Assembly: GCA_945643635.1 (NCBI GenBank)
Contig: CALZFC010000020.1
Location: forward strand, 4,316,501-4,380,500
Length of the DNA stretch: 64,000 nt
Source: Allodiplogaster sudhausi
Taxonomy: Eukaryota; Nematoda; Chromadorea; Rhabditida; Diplogasteridae
Direction: 5' to 3'
Part shown: piece after piece, positions 55,184 to 64,000 of the stretch
Numbering within the stretch: position 1 is the stretch's first letter
Layout: each line of letters begins with the position of its first letter
Notes under the pieces: generated by a model
Databases searched by the model: none
What the model was told of the DNA's origin: nothing
What the model saw: only the letters and a program-made list of their open reading frames with translations
Made by a program: the position numbers and the translations under genes

Positions 55184-57970
55184 ATCCTAACCGTTCCCCA
55201 CGTCTCGGACTGGACTTGTTGTTCGAGAAGCCCGAGGCGTACAGCATCGGGCGCAGTCAGCCGATGGCGAACGAGGCCAAGAGGCAGCAAGACGCTCTTG
55301 CAAGCTTCCACTGCGTACTGCAAACGAAACATCAACCATTATGCATTTCGTTATAAATTATTAATTGTCAAGGAAATGTATTCACAGCCCTCGATCGCGA
55401 ATAAAAGGCGAAGAGATATAGTAAAAGTGATCTAACACGGGGAGTTAAGACGACACTTAGAAACATTTTAGTGTGGCATCATGTCGAGAGAAGCTAATCT
55501 TAAGACCTTGTTGGGATACGGTATCACTAAATAAAGGGACGCTATGTCAAATGTCGCCATTCTTGGTTTTTCGCTTAATTTTCTTCTTTATTGCGAACGA
55601 GTTCATCCTGAAAAATAAGGCAGACAAACAAATAATTAGCCCACTATAGCAATCACGGATGACAATGGCGTCCGTTCAAGGATGTTTCCTCAATCGATCA
55701 ATAACTGCCATATTTTTTGAATTTTGAGGTTTCATGACACGAATTCTTTCATACTGTAGCTTTTCTCAAAGTGTCGCATTTGCACTGCGCTAACTCTCCG
55801 TGCTAAGAGAATGATTTAAGAGGATGAGAAATAGCACGGTCACCTGCATTCCAGTGAGTGCCCAGAAGTTGTAAGAGAGAAGCCATGCCTCGAACTTCTT
55901 CAAGTCTTCATCCTTCACTGTCTTAAAATCTGCAATTGGAAGAGATTAAATGCGAAAACTTCTATCAGCCCGATTATGTTTTAACTGCACACATATGGTT
56001 GCTTTTTTTTATATATTTCTCCTCGCTCTCTCTCTCTCTCTCACTGTCATTCCCCCTATCTCAACTCACTGAAGAGATCGACGATAGGCTCAAGATTGGT
56101 GCCGAGGTCTGCATTTGCTTCCTTGATGACCTGGTCCCAGTGGGCGCGTTGTGCCTTGAAGAGTTGCTCATTCTCCGGAGAATAGAACAGAATGGTATCC
56201 GTCGTCAGATACTCCAGAATTTTTGACGTTACTGATTCCCTGAAATCATGGAAAATAGATACCTCCCCTAGAGCTTTTAAAATGCAGTGATCCTCAAACC
56301 TTTCAGTTGTTATATTGAACAATACTATAAAAACAACCATTGATGTGATGAAATCAACATAAATTTGATAGATGCTAAAATAAATTAGACAATTAGACAG
56401 ATCAATAAATTATACAGATTACAGGAAATAGATAGAGAAGACAGGAGGCAAAAGGCGAAGGATTGACCTCGTTAGATGGTTTGGATTGTCAGTTGCAGTG
56501 AAGGCGAGTCCAGTGAATCTCATGCGGCCAAGATCAAGGAACTCCGGCTGCGACGCCCACTCTTCAGCTATCGCATGCGCCAGTCCTTCGCTTTCTATCT
56601 TAAATCAATTATACACTCAATTTTTATGTTACAGTATTTGTCTTGTTCCTACATCTTATTTACGTCCTTTGGAATTTCGTTTGTTTGTATTTCTGCAGCT
56701 ATAAAAGACTGTTCAGAGTCATTTGCCTAAAGGACCAAGTGATCATGAGTCATGAAACTGTGCAAACGGCGTCTTGCCGTCTCCTCATCTCCTCCAGCTA
56801 ACTCTCGCTCTCTCTTTCTCTCCTCACTTCCTCTCTTTCCCTCTTGGCGTCACTTCTCGACTGATAACGAGGCAATCGATGGAGAGGGTGGAAGGCTGGT
56901 CAAAAAGGAGGGAAAGAAGAGTAGGCTAGCTTCATCCCGGAATTCATGTATTCCCTCCTTTCATCCCGGTAGATAACCTAGTCTACTAAATGTCTCTCCA
57001 CAATATCGGACTGCTCATCCTCGCAACAGCGTTCTTTACAGTCGTCAGTTTAACCTCGTTAACTTAGCCCATAGCCCAGAAGCATCCGGTGGAATTATAG
57101 CCCTTATCCGAAGTAAGTCTCAAAAATATATAAAGTGCCTGAGAAGACTGGATTCCGCACAATCGAATAAATTCTTCCACAACCTTCTAGCTCATCATAC
57201 TTCTGCTAATGTTCCTATGTCTGCTGGACGAAGCGGGTGTTGAAATCACATCTGCTCCCCCAAAGAGAAGGCGTCGGCAACTTAAAAGCGATGAGATACA
57301 TCTCGAGGTTGGAAGAGGACCAGAAGCAACCGAATGAGAGTGAGTGAGAGAGAATGAGAGAGAGTGGTGAGAGCGCGACAGTGAAAACAGTGATACAGAA
57401 AGATATTGTATCCACTGTTTCAGCCAATTGAGATGCGAAGACTCTAACAACACCTAACTTGCTATTTCTCAACGATCTCCTACTTCAAATAATTATGATC
57501 TACAAAATGGCGGGTTCTGTAACCAGATTGCATTTACGTAACACAAGCATCAGTTGTGCTCTCCGCAGCCCCTCGGCCAATGATCGCAAAACTTTCCTGC
57601 ATTTCAGTCATCTTTCCATAATGTATCACCTAATTCATCATTTCTGGCATATTCGTTGTGTAAATATGTCCTCACAACATTATGCTGTAAATAATAAATA
57701 ATACTGCAAATAATCATGAGCACCTTGAGTCGACTGCCTCCTTGAGTCTTGAGAATGCTTCCGTCAAGAGTTACCATGTAGCGGCTCTGGCCATTCTCTT
57801 GATCGCTGACAAGGCTGATCTGGAAGGAGAAGACCAGTCTCTGATCATTTTCTTGCTGTCAATATAAATAAACAGACCTTTTTGTAAAATCTCTTCCGCT
57901 TAACAAGAGCAGATGCAGAGGAGGCAGAAGAAGCAAACTTCCTCATGAAACATCTACTCCAAGAAAGCAT
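54966..57970 (-). CDS. ATPAF2: ATP synthase assembly factor 2 (ATP12)
   Basis: This mitochondrial matrix chaperone binds the F1 alpha subunit during ATP synthase assembly. Exons from 57970: MLSWSRCFMRKFASSASSAS (presequence) and KRKRFYKK; ISLVSDQENGQSRYMVTLDG with LKTQGGSRLK (57.82-57.72 kb); GLAHAIAEEWASQPEFLDL and FTGLAFTATDNPNHL (56.6-56.47 kb); ESVTSKILEYLTTDTILFYS and AQRAHWDQVIKEANADLGT (56.24-56.07 kb); EDLKKFEAWLLSYNFWALTG (about 55.93-55.85 kb); EACKSVLLPLGLVRHRLTA (about 55.32-55.2 kb); EWAHGMEEEELASRLSAAAL with the stop at 54966. The motifs follow ATP12 order. The intron at 56.6-57.7 kb is long, and the phase across it suggests a small exon I could not place. Confidence 0.88.
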
Positions 57971-58603
57971 CTGCAAGCGTAGAACATCCGCTAAAAAAAA
58001 GAAAAAAAAACTATCCCCTTCTACATAGCCGCAAAAATACAGAACACTAAGTAGTACATCTCGTGGCACGTTCAAATAAAGTGAAGATTGCGGTACTTAT
58101 GCAAGCCAATTTCTATGACAAGTTTAATCGCCAACTTCCTTCACCTCCTATTTCCCGTAATATATTCAGCATCTCCGTCTTCTAATATGACGGAAGATTC
58201 TGGTGATGCCATTGCCAAAATAACGCTGTCTGGCATACGTTTAAAGATACGTAAAGATCGATTCGAACAATCAAGAAATAAGTGAAAAACGTTCAACCTG
58301 AGAATTTATGCAGCATAACCGGGCAAGAAATCACGTACAATCGCCTTATGAAATGTCGTAATGGAGCAATGCAAACAACCAAGACCATCTGAGAATGTTA
58401 GATCAATGCGGACTGTATGGCAACGTGAACAGTACACGAGCTTAAAATGTTCAACTAAAATAGTCTCTAAAGACTCTCTTATAAATCGCATATGATACAC
58501 TCTCTCGATAATGACTAATTTGACAATCTAATAAATGACAGTAATTAAGTAGATTATTGGACCACTGAGCATTGAAAAGAATACATTGAACACCTTGAGT
58601 TGT
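57971..58603. other. spacer, beta-carbonic anhydrase / ATPAF2
   Basis: About 0.63 kb of AT-rich DNA. A minus-strand frame at 58500-58306 (CSRCHTVRIDLTFSDGLGCL) has four Cys but no supporting context. No gene is called. Confidence 0.4.
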
Positions 58604-60823
58604 CTATTCACTTTTCTCTCGCACCTCCTCCTCGAGTCCGCCTACCGTCTCTTCGTCAATCACAATGAACTTGTGACGAGGCTTTGAGAACATGTACATG
58701 TCTCCTAGATTTATATTAAGTTAATCTTCATTGCTATTATCCTTGAGAATCAGTTAGTTAGGAAAAAAATATCTAAGCAAACTAAAACAGACCTGTATAA
58801 ACGTCGAACCACATTGCATGAAGCTGAACAAGCCGCTTCTCCAAAAATTCCTACATCAAAAGGAGCTGACCAGGAAATGGTCAGAAACCCTGCACTCGAA
58901 AAAATACAATTTATATCTCAAATGAAAGCCCTTGAAATTTGGTGTGACGGAGTATAAAAATTAGCTGCTGCCATGCATAACACAATTTTTTTATAGAATT
59001 TTCAAAATTGGATTTTCTGAACATAAATTTTCACCTTCAGAGAGAAGTCTACATAGAAATCGTGCAAGAAGATCAAAAACGTGGTCTTACGGCGCAGTGG
59101 ATAAGGCGTCTGACTGAAAGTTTTTTGTCGTGAGTTCGACTTCTCTTCGACTCATGGTTTTTGCTTATTTTTGGTTGCACAGAAATGGAGCTTGATCATC
59201 AGGGAGTCGTTCCATGATCTCCCACCTTCACTGTTTCCTCACACTCCTGTGTCGTTTATCCATCTTCTCCATCTCCGATGTGCTTGAACCATTTCTGTGA
59301 CACAATTGTTCACATTTGCTAATAATGATGCTGTTTTGTAGATTGTATTCCATTTTGTGAAATAAAGATAGAATTAAAAAAAAGAAAACATAAAAAAATA
59401 GCAAAAACGATGAGTCGAAGAGAAGTCGAACTCACGACAAAAAACTTCTTGGTCTTCTTGCACGATTTCTATGTAGACTTCTCTCTGATGGTGAAAATTT
59501 ATGTTCAAAAAATCCAATTTTGAAAATGCAATAAAAAATTGTGTTATGCATGGCAGCAGCTAATTTTTATACTCCGTCACACCAAATTTCAAGGGCTTTC
59601 ATTTGAGATATAAATTGTATTTTTTCGAGTGCCGGGTTTCAGACCATTTCCTGGTGACGCAATGTGCATCATTAACAATGTGATCATCAAGAGTTAATTC
59701 CGTATGGAACCCCGCCAAATGAAACAGCAAACAACTAATATCGAAGAATATTACCGATAAGAAGCCGTGCGAAGTAATGTTTTCCAGTTGTTGAAGAGTG
59801 TTTATCTGCGAAAGCTTGTCTTCCACTTCCAGCTTGTTCTCTTCATCGATGACTGCCGAGAAACTGGAACCTTCATTCTTTAATTAACATCCTTAGAACG
59901 AACGAAAGAAAGTGCACAGATTGCTTTACAATAGAATAGTGTAAGAAGAAGAGGGGAAAAATACCTGAATAGTGGATTATGCGATACAAACTCAAGCGGC
60001 TTCGATGTCTCGTCAGCGAGGCGCGTTTTCAGCTTTTGGAGGGATTCGAAGCCATGCCGGCGTAGCCAGTGGTCCATTGGGCTGTTAGGGTCGAAGCTGG
60101 AGGGACAGCAGTGCAGGTTGTATAGAGTGTTGATGGCCTGCAGAGAACGAGAGGCTCAGATAGAGAAGTAGTAAGAAAGGAAGAGAGAAAGAGAAAGAAA
60201 GAGACAACAACCTTGCAATCGGAGTGGCCGCACACGATGACATGCTTGATGCCTCCTCTCTTCACTGCCAATTCCAGCGCGGCCGGCTCAGTCGTCACTG
60301 ACACTTCGAAGCCAACGTTTCCTCAATCTCTTAGTTCGCATCCGGGTTAGTGAAGAATATTCAAAGTACAAAAGCAAATGATCAGCAGAGAAACTACCGT
60401 AGTTTTGGGCATTCGGGACCATGTTGCCAGAGTTGCGGACGACAAACATGTCGCCAACCTAAACACTAGTGGCTTGTTCTGAATTTTTAGTACGAAGAAG
60501 GGCTTGAATATGCAACTTTCGCTTGTGCTAAAAAGAAAAAAACAGACTTGGCTAGTTGTGAACCGGGCAGGCAACATTCGTGAATCCATGCAGGTGAAGA
60601 AGACGGCCGTGGGCTTCGGATCATCGCGAATACGTTCGAATTGTTTAACCTCAACCACAAGAAGAGTTGCAAATCAACAATCCTGCACTTCTCTACAGAA
60701 CGAAAACTTCACCAACTCCAATTACCCGCTTAATTCGAAACCATAATATAAACTGACGAGATCATGGCGGACAGTCTGCCTGAATCGAATGATGCCATTC
60801 AAGATCTTGTTCAGTCCCGGCAT
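58604..60823 (-). CDS. beta-class carbonic anhydrase
   Basis: A zinc enzyme interconverting CO2 and bicarbonate; beta-class enzymes are found in invertebrates, not vertebrates. From ATG 60823: MPGLNKILNGIIRFRQTVRH; then FERIRDDPKPTAVFFTCMDS with the zinc/catalytic C-x-D-S-R (CMDSR); VGDMFVVRNSGNMVPNAQNY; TTEPAALELAVKRGGIKHVI with zinc-binding H-x2-C in CGHSDCK; AINTLYNLHCCPSSFDP and SPMDHWLRRHGFESLQKL; EDKLSQINTLQQLENITSHG; LEKRLVQLHAMWFDVYTG; and GDMYMFSKPRHKFIVIDEET. All zinc ligands are present. It resembles nematode BCA-1. The last large intron (58857-59757) contains a foldback element with a SINE. Confidence 0.92.
58869..59655. mobile_element. foldback element in the carbonic anhydrase intron
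   Basis: Arms of about 300 and 260 bp (58869-59172 and 59394-59655) are inverted copies, sharing for example ACCAGGAAATGGTC at the ends, GAGTATAAAAATTAGCTGCT and GAGAGAAGTCTACATAGAAA. TGA flanks both ends if the element is read as CCAGG...CCTGG, a possible 3-bp duplication. The left arm carries a tRNA-Arg-like promoter segment; the right arm has lost about 44 bp of it. No transposase frame. Confidence 0.8.
59083..59409 (+). mobile_element. tRNA-Arg-derived SINE
   Basis: The head GGCGCAGTGGATAAGGCGTC (59091-59110) matches the A-box arm of arginine tRNAs, and GAGTTCGACTTC further on matches the B box (GGTTCGANTCC). Anticodon arm and pairing are degenerate, so it is not a functional tRNA. A body of about 220 bp ends in aataaagatagaattaaaaa and A-rich repeats, as expected of a SINE. 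It forms the spacer and part of the arms of the surrounding foldback. Confidence 0.65.
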
Positions 60824-61166
60824 TCGTCCTGCAATACCAACTACTCTTTCCAAAATGTCTCTCCAAAGTTCTTCGACTACAGATATAAACAGCGTAGTAG
60901 ACGCTTATGCAGTGCTCCTCCCACATTCAAGAACATCGAATAAGAATAGTTTATAAACCCGTCGTCAAGAAATAATATTGCACCGCGTGAATGTAATGAC
61001 ATCAGCTTTAGCCGTAGTAGAGGAACTAATAAAAATCATACTTCTTAGCACAACAATAAATAATGATCATCTCCCTAACTTTGGTAGAGTAACCACTATA
61101 ATAAATTCATGCACCTAGCAATGACATGTAACAGTACCCGATGAAGAACAGAACTAGAATAGATGA
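60824..61166. other. PDI / carbonic anhydrase spacer
   Basis: 343 bp between the PDI-like stop and the carbonic anhydrase start on the same strand. No exon was recognised. The spacing would fit an operon-style intercistronic region. Confidence 0.45.
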
Positions 61167-63696
61167 TTAAAGCTCGTCGTTGCGTGGCTGAGAGACGTGA
61201 GTGCCTGAGTTCTCAACGAAACGTTTGAGGCCATCGAAAGAGCGATCTCCGTGGTAGACAATCTGGGCGTTGGTCTTCCGAGAGAAGAGAAGAAGCGTCG
61301 GAAAGGCGCGGATCTTATCTTCCACATCCACAGTGTTCGCCGTTCCGTCCAACTTCGCAATCACGATCTTAATTCATTTCTTTGTCTTAAACTTCTAATT
61401 GTACTTAAAGATAATGAGTAATAAAAGATTCTGCAATCGATGACACAAGACTAACATCGGGATTTGTCTCAAAATGCTGAGCGAGTCGCTGGAAGGAGGG
61501 CATGATCTTCTTGCAATGTCCACACCAGGGCGCGTACACCATAACAAAGACGGTCTTTGTCACGTCGCGAGTTACCTGATAACAATAAGAAACAATTTCT
61601 GATAGTCACCAAAGTATTTAAGTTCCATTCTAACCGTCATAAGCAAGGAAAAAAACTACGAAAGATGAGTCTAGAATAGTAGATAGAAATGACAACCTCA
61701 TAGAAATTGCTGCCGACGAGGACCTTGAGTGGTTTGCTGTCCCAATCCTCGGGAAGCGGCTGGCTCTTCCTGTACAGATCGATCTCGCCCGCCACCACTC
61801 CGCGGAGGAATTCAATCATTTCGTCTGAGCTCGTTCCATCCGTCTTCGGTCTTAATTCATCAGCAAGATTGGGCATTCACGCCTTTACCACGAACTTGCT
61901 AGTTATATAGAATAATTAAAGAGAAAGATTCTTTTTTCTCATATAAAAATCGCACACGAAGAATTTCATGCAATGTCCTTATTCAAATTTGCCTTCATTA
62001 TTACTGTGAAGCACGGTTGTTCAAATTCATTCGTGCGCGGCACAACTGCTAAGGTTCTGAACCGTCCGTTACTAGATGTGCTGCGAATGTATTGAATACG
62101 AAAACAGGAAAGACTGAGAAAGGAGGTTCGAGTGTTTGCAGATAACAAGTTGAGCCATGAAGTAGAAAGGTGGAGTAAATCGATGGACACAAAAAGTGAC
62201 CTAAACTGGCGCTCCTTGACATGGTCGAAGACTCGGATGGTCGCTTTCTTTGCAGGGAGGACTTCGAAGTAGTCGCGGACTCCGTTGGCCTCTTCATCTG
62301 AGTTAATGACCACGCAGAAGACCATTTGAGAGCGGAGAGTCCGAGCTACTTCCTTCACTTCTGGGCTAATTCCTGCAGAGATGGCATAGTCATTCTCCAC
62401 TCATTATACTATCTCAATTAGAATAGCAAGTTCTTAAACATGCTCACGCTACACAAACACAGATCAGATGCTCCTTCCTTTCACGCCTTTTTTGCTGACC
62501 ATTTTCATCGGTGAATATGAATGCGATCAGATCGACTCCTCTCTTGAAGACTTCAGCAGAATTTGCAGGGAATTTTTCGAAGAGGGGTCTAGCGTGAATC
62601 TGTAGAGGAAGACAAAGAGCTTTCAAGCAAGTTGTCTGTTCTGAGCGGATTTAAGGAAGCCGTCTGACGTTGAGATAGTTAGTGAGCGCGTCAGAGTCGC
62701 CTTCATCAAGGATCAGCTGAGCCGGCACCGGAGTGAGAGAGTCATCTTCCTTCTCGTAGATGTAAGCGGGCGAGCGAGAGAAGACGCTTTTCCAGGGAGA
62801 TGAAGGGGAGTCAGTGGCGTCTGCGGGAACAACTGCAGCAGGCACTCCGAACGACATCATCAAAAGAGCCTCAAATTATGTCTTTTAATCAATTGCAAAA
62901 CAACATATAAACGAGAACGGTCAAATGTAATCCAAGAATAGAAACCTTAGTGATAGGAGGAAGGACATTCATCTCCTGCTCCCTTCCGGCGTGGATGATT
63001 AGAGACATCTCATGAGAATCCTGTGAACAACTACCACTTCGGGTTCGCAGAATTTAAACCACTTGAAGCAACAACCTTGAACTGTTCAAAGGCATCGTGA
63101 GAAGAGAGGCGTTTCAACTGCGGGGTTATGAGCTTGGACACAAAGGAGAACACTTCCTCTTGCGTAAAACCGCCCTTAACCATGGAGGTTCTCGCCAAGA
63201 ATATTGTACTATTTTAACCTTGTAATGATGAATCTTTTCGTATCCTTCGATTAGCATCAAATGTTCCTTGGAAGCCACGTTGAGATCGGAAGCCAGCTGC
63301 GTCCCCTCAGCAGTCGAAGAGTCAATCTGAATAATGATCACAAATCCATTTTTCATTATATTAAGGAAGATAGAAGAGCCTTCTGGCAAGAAATGAACCT
63401 TGGTGATTATGATTTTCCAGCCTTGCCGAGCAATGGCTGCGTCAATATCAAGGAGGAACTTGTCAAACACCGTCATCTCGTCCCCCGAAGTGATATAATT
63501 CAGAGCCTGAGCACAACTTAATCAATAAGGAAGAGTTAATCAATTGAAGCTTTAGCTCGGAATAAAGCGTAAAAGTCGCAGAAACCATCTTGCCATCCTC
63601 GACGACTCGTCTAACGAGATCGGGAGCGGTGAAGCCCCTGTCTAGGCTGGCAGACGGCAACACCACGAAGAGCAGCATCAAATAGTGCCAGCCCAT
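61167..63696 (-). CDS. protein disulphide isomerase-like protein, single CGHC site
   Basis: An ER lumenal thiol-disulphide oxidoreductase. MGWHYLMLLFVVLPSASLDR is a signal peptide. The a domain is degenerate: around YITSGDEMTVFDKFLLDID there is no CxxC, though its later part (WKIIITK-IDSSTAEGTQLAS) aligns. The b and b' regions follow (GGFTQEEVFSFVSKLITPQL, then FEKFPANSAEVFKRGVDLIA and KEVARTLRSQMVFCVVIN). Next is the linker LPEDWDSKPLKVLVGSNFYE and an intact a' domain, VFVMVYAPWCGHCKKIMPSF and IAKLDGTANTVDVED, with the cis-Pro in RAFPTLLLF. The end is QPRNDEL, an NDEL-type ER retrieval signal. About 11 exons. A further gene ends only 138 bp upstream, consistent with co-transcription. Confidence 0.9.
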
Positions 63697-63833
63697 GCTG
63701 CAATATCGAACCGTTCTGGTCGCCACCGCCACAATATCAGCAAGTATTTGGAAGGATCACGACAACCCGAAGAATGGAATGCAACAGAATATTTAAAAAA
63801 TAACTTTATTCATACATCTAATCTAGCAGTCGA

Positions 63834-64000
63834 TTATTCCTTCTTACGATGCTCCTTAGGAGGTGCAGCTCCTGGGTTAATCTCGAGATCAGAGTACTTC
63901 GGGTAGTAGCGGGGGCCCTCGTTGGCGCCAGGCCCTTTAGACTGCACGGAAGGGGCACGCTTTTCCGTTTCAGCATCGCCCGCCAGTTGCGCCTGAATAT
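63834..64000 (-). CDS. 3' end of an unrecognised gene (cut by window edge)
   Basis: The minus-strand final exon reads QLAGDAETEKRAPSVQSKGP, then PRYYPKYSDLEINPGAAPPK and EHRKKE with a stop at 63836-63834. The tail is Pro- and Lys-rich with a Tyr-Pro motif. The rest lies outside the window, so I do not assign a family. AATAAAG (minus) about 30 bp downstream is a likely poly(A) signal. Confidence 0.6.
   Translation of the reverse strand, partial: IQAQLAGDAETEKRAPSVQSKGPGANEGPRYYPKYSDLEINPGAAPPKEHRKKE

Noticed and set aside
58306..58500. Minus-strand 64-codon frame with four Cys (CSRCHTVR...LGCLHC)
   Set aside because: It could suggest a zinc knuckle, but there is no splice or promoter context and no recognised family. 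It is too short to support.
59083..59155. Functional tRNA-Arg gene
   Set aside because: A- and B-box words are present, but the anticodon stem-loop is replaced by an unpaired T-rich stretch and the acceptor stem does not pair. It reads as a SINE head.

Overview
The window is animal nuclear DNA. The coding regions are cut into many short exons (about 60-230 bp), many introns are tiny (the plastin gene needs introns of about 41 and 51 nt), and most acceptors read TTTCAG or close to it. Several genes sit 100-400 bp apart on one strand like nematode operons, and the core histones are metazoan with canonical 3' stem-loops. I infer a nematode, possibly rhabditid or diplogastrid. This rests on gene style, not on a diagnostic sequence.

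Layout: 1-12.8 kb is a cysteinyl-tRNA synthetase gene (minus strand). One coding exon is split by a 5'-truncated CR1/jockey-type LINE (copy A), and copy A is itself split by a nearly full-length related LINE (copy B, 3349-7751). 13.5-14.9 kb holds a divergent plastin-like fragment (minus). 16.8-18.4 kb is an inverted, internally deleted copy of PNPLA8 and CPT2 exons whose parents lie at 37-46 kb. 18.4-20 kb is repeat-rich. 20.6-27.4 kb is a plastin/fimbrin gene (plus). One of its introns holds a possible inverted-repeat-bounded element of about 4.5 kb with an unrecognised multi-exon gene, and a 1.76-kb Tc1/mariner-style foldback element lies inside that.

28-36.8 kb (minus): TDP1, PRPK/Bud32 and TSR3 in a tight operon-like row, then an F-box/WD40 gene. 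37.3-50.1 kb (plus): PNPLA8-like phospholipase, CPT2, PEX14 and an NDUFAF3-like complex I assembly factor. 50.7-54.4 kb (minus): one each of H4, H2A, H2B and H3. 54.9-64 kb (minus): ATPAF2 (ATP12), a beta-carbonic anhydrase, a PDI-like protein with only its C-terminal CGHC site, and the 3' end of a further gene.

Two themes stand out. First, mitochondrial and peroxisomal lipid and respiratory functions are concentrated here (PNPLA8, CPT2, PEX14, NDUFAF3, ATPAF2). Second, long inverted-repeat (foldback) elements are unusually dense, at 22.0-23.8, 40.5-41.3, 43.0-43.9 and 58.9-59.7 kb. Three of the four sit in introns, where transcription would give long double-stranded hairpins. One carries a tRNA-derived SINE and one a possible Merlin/ISXO2-like transposase tail. 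A 50-bp hAT-type mini-element with a perfect 8-bp target duplication lies in a TDP1 intron.
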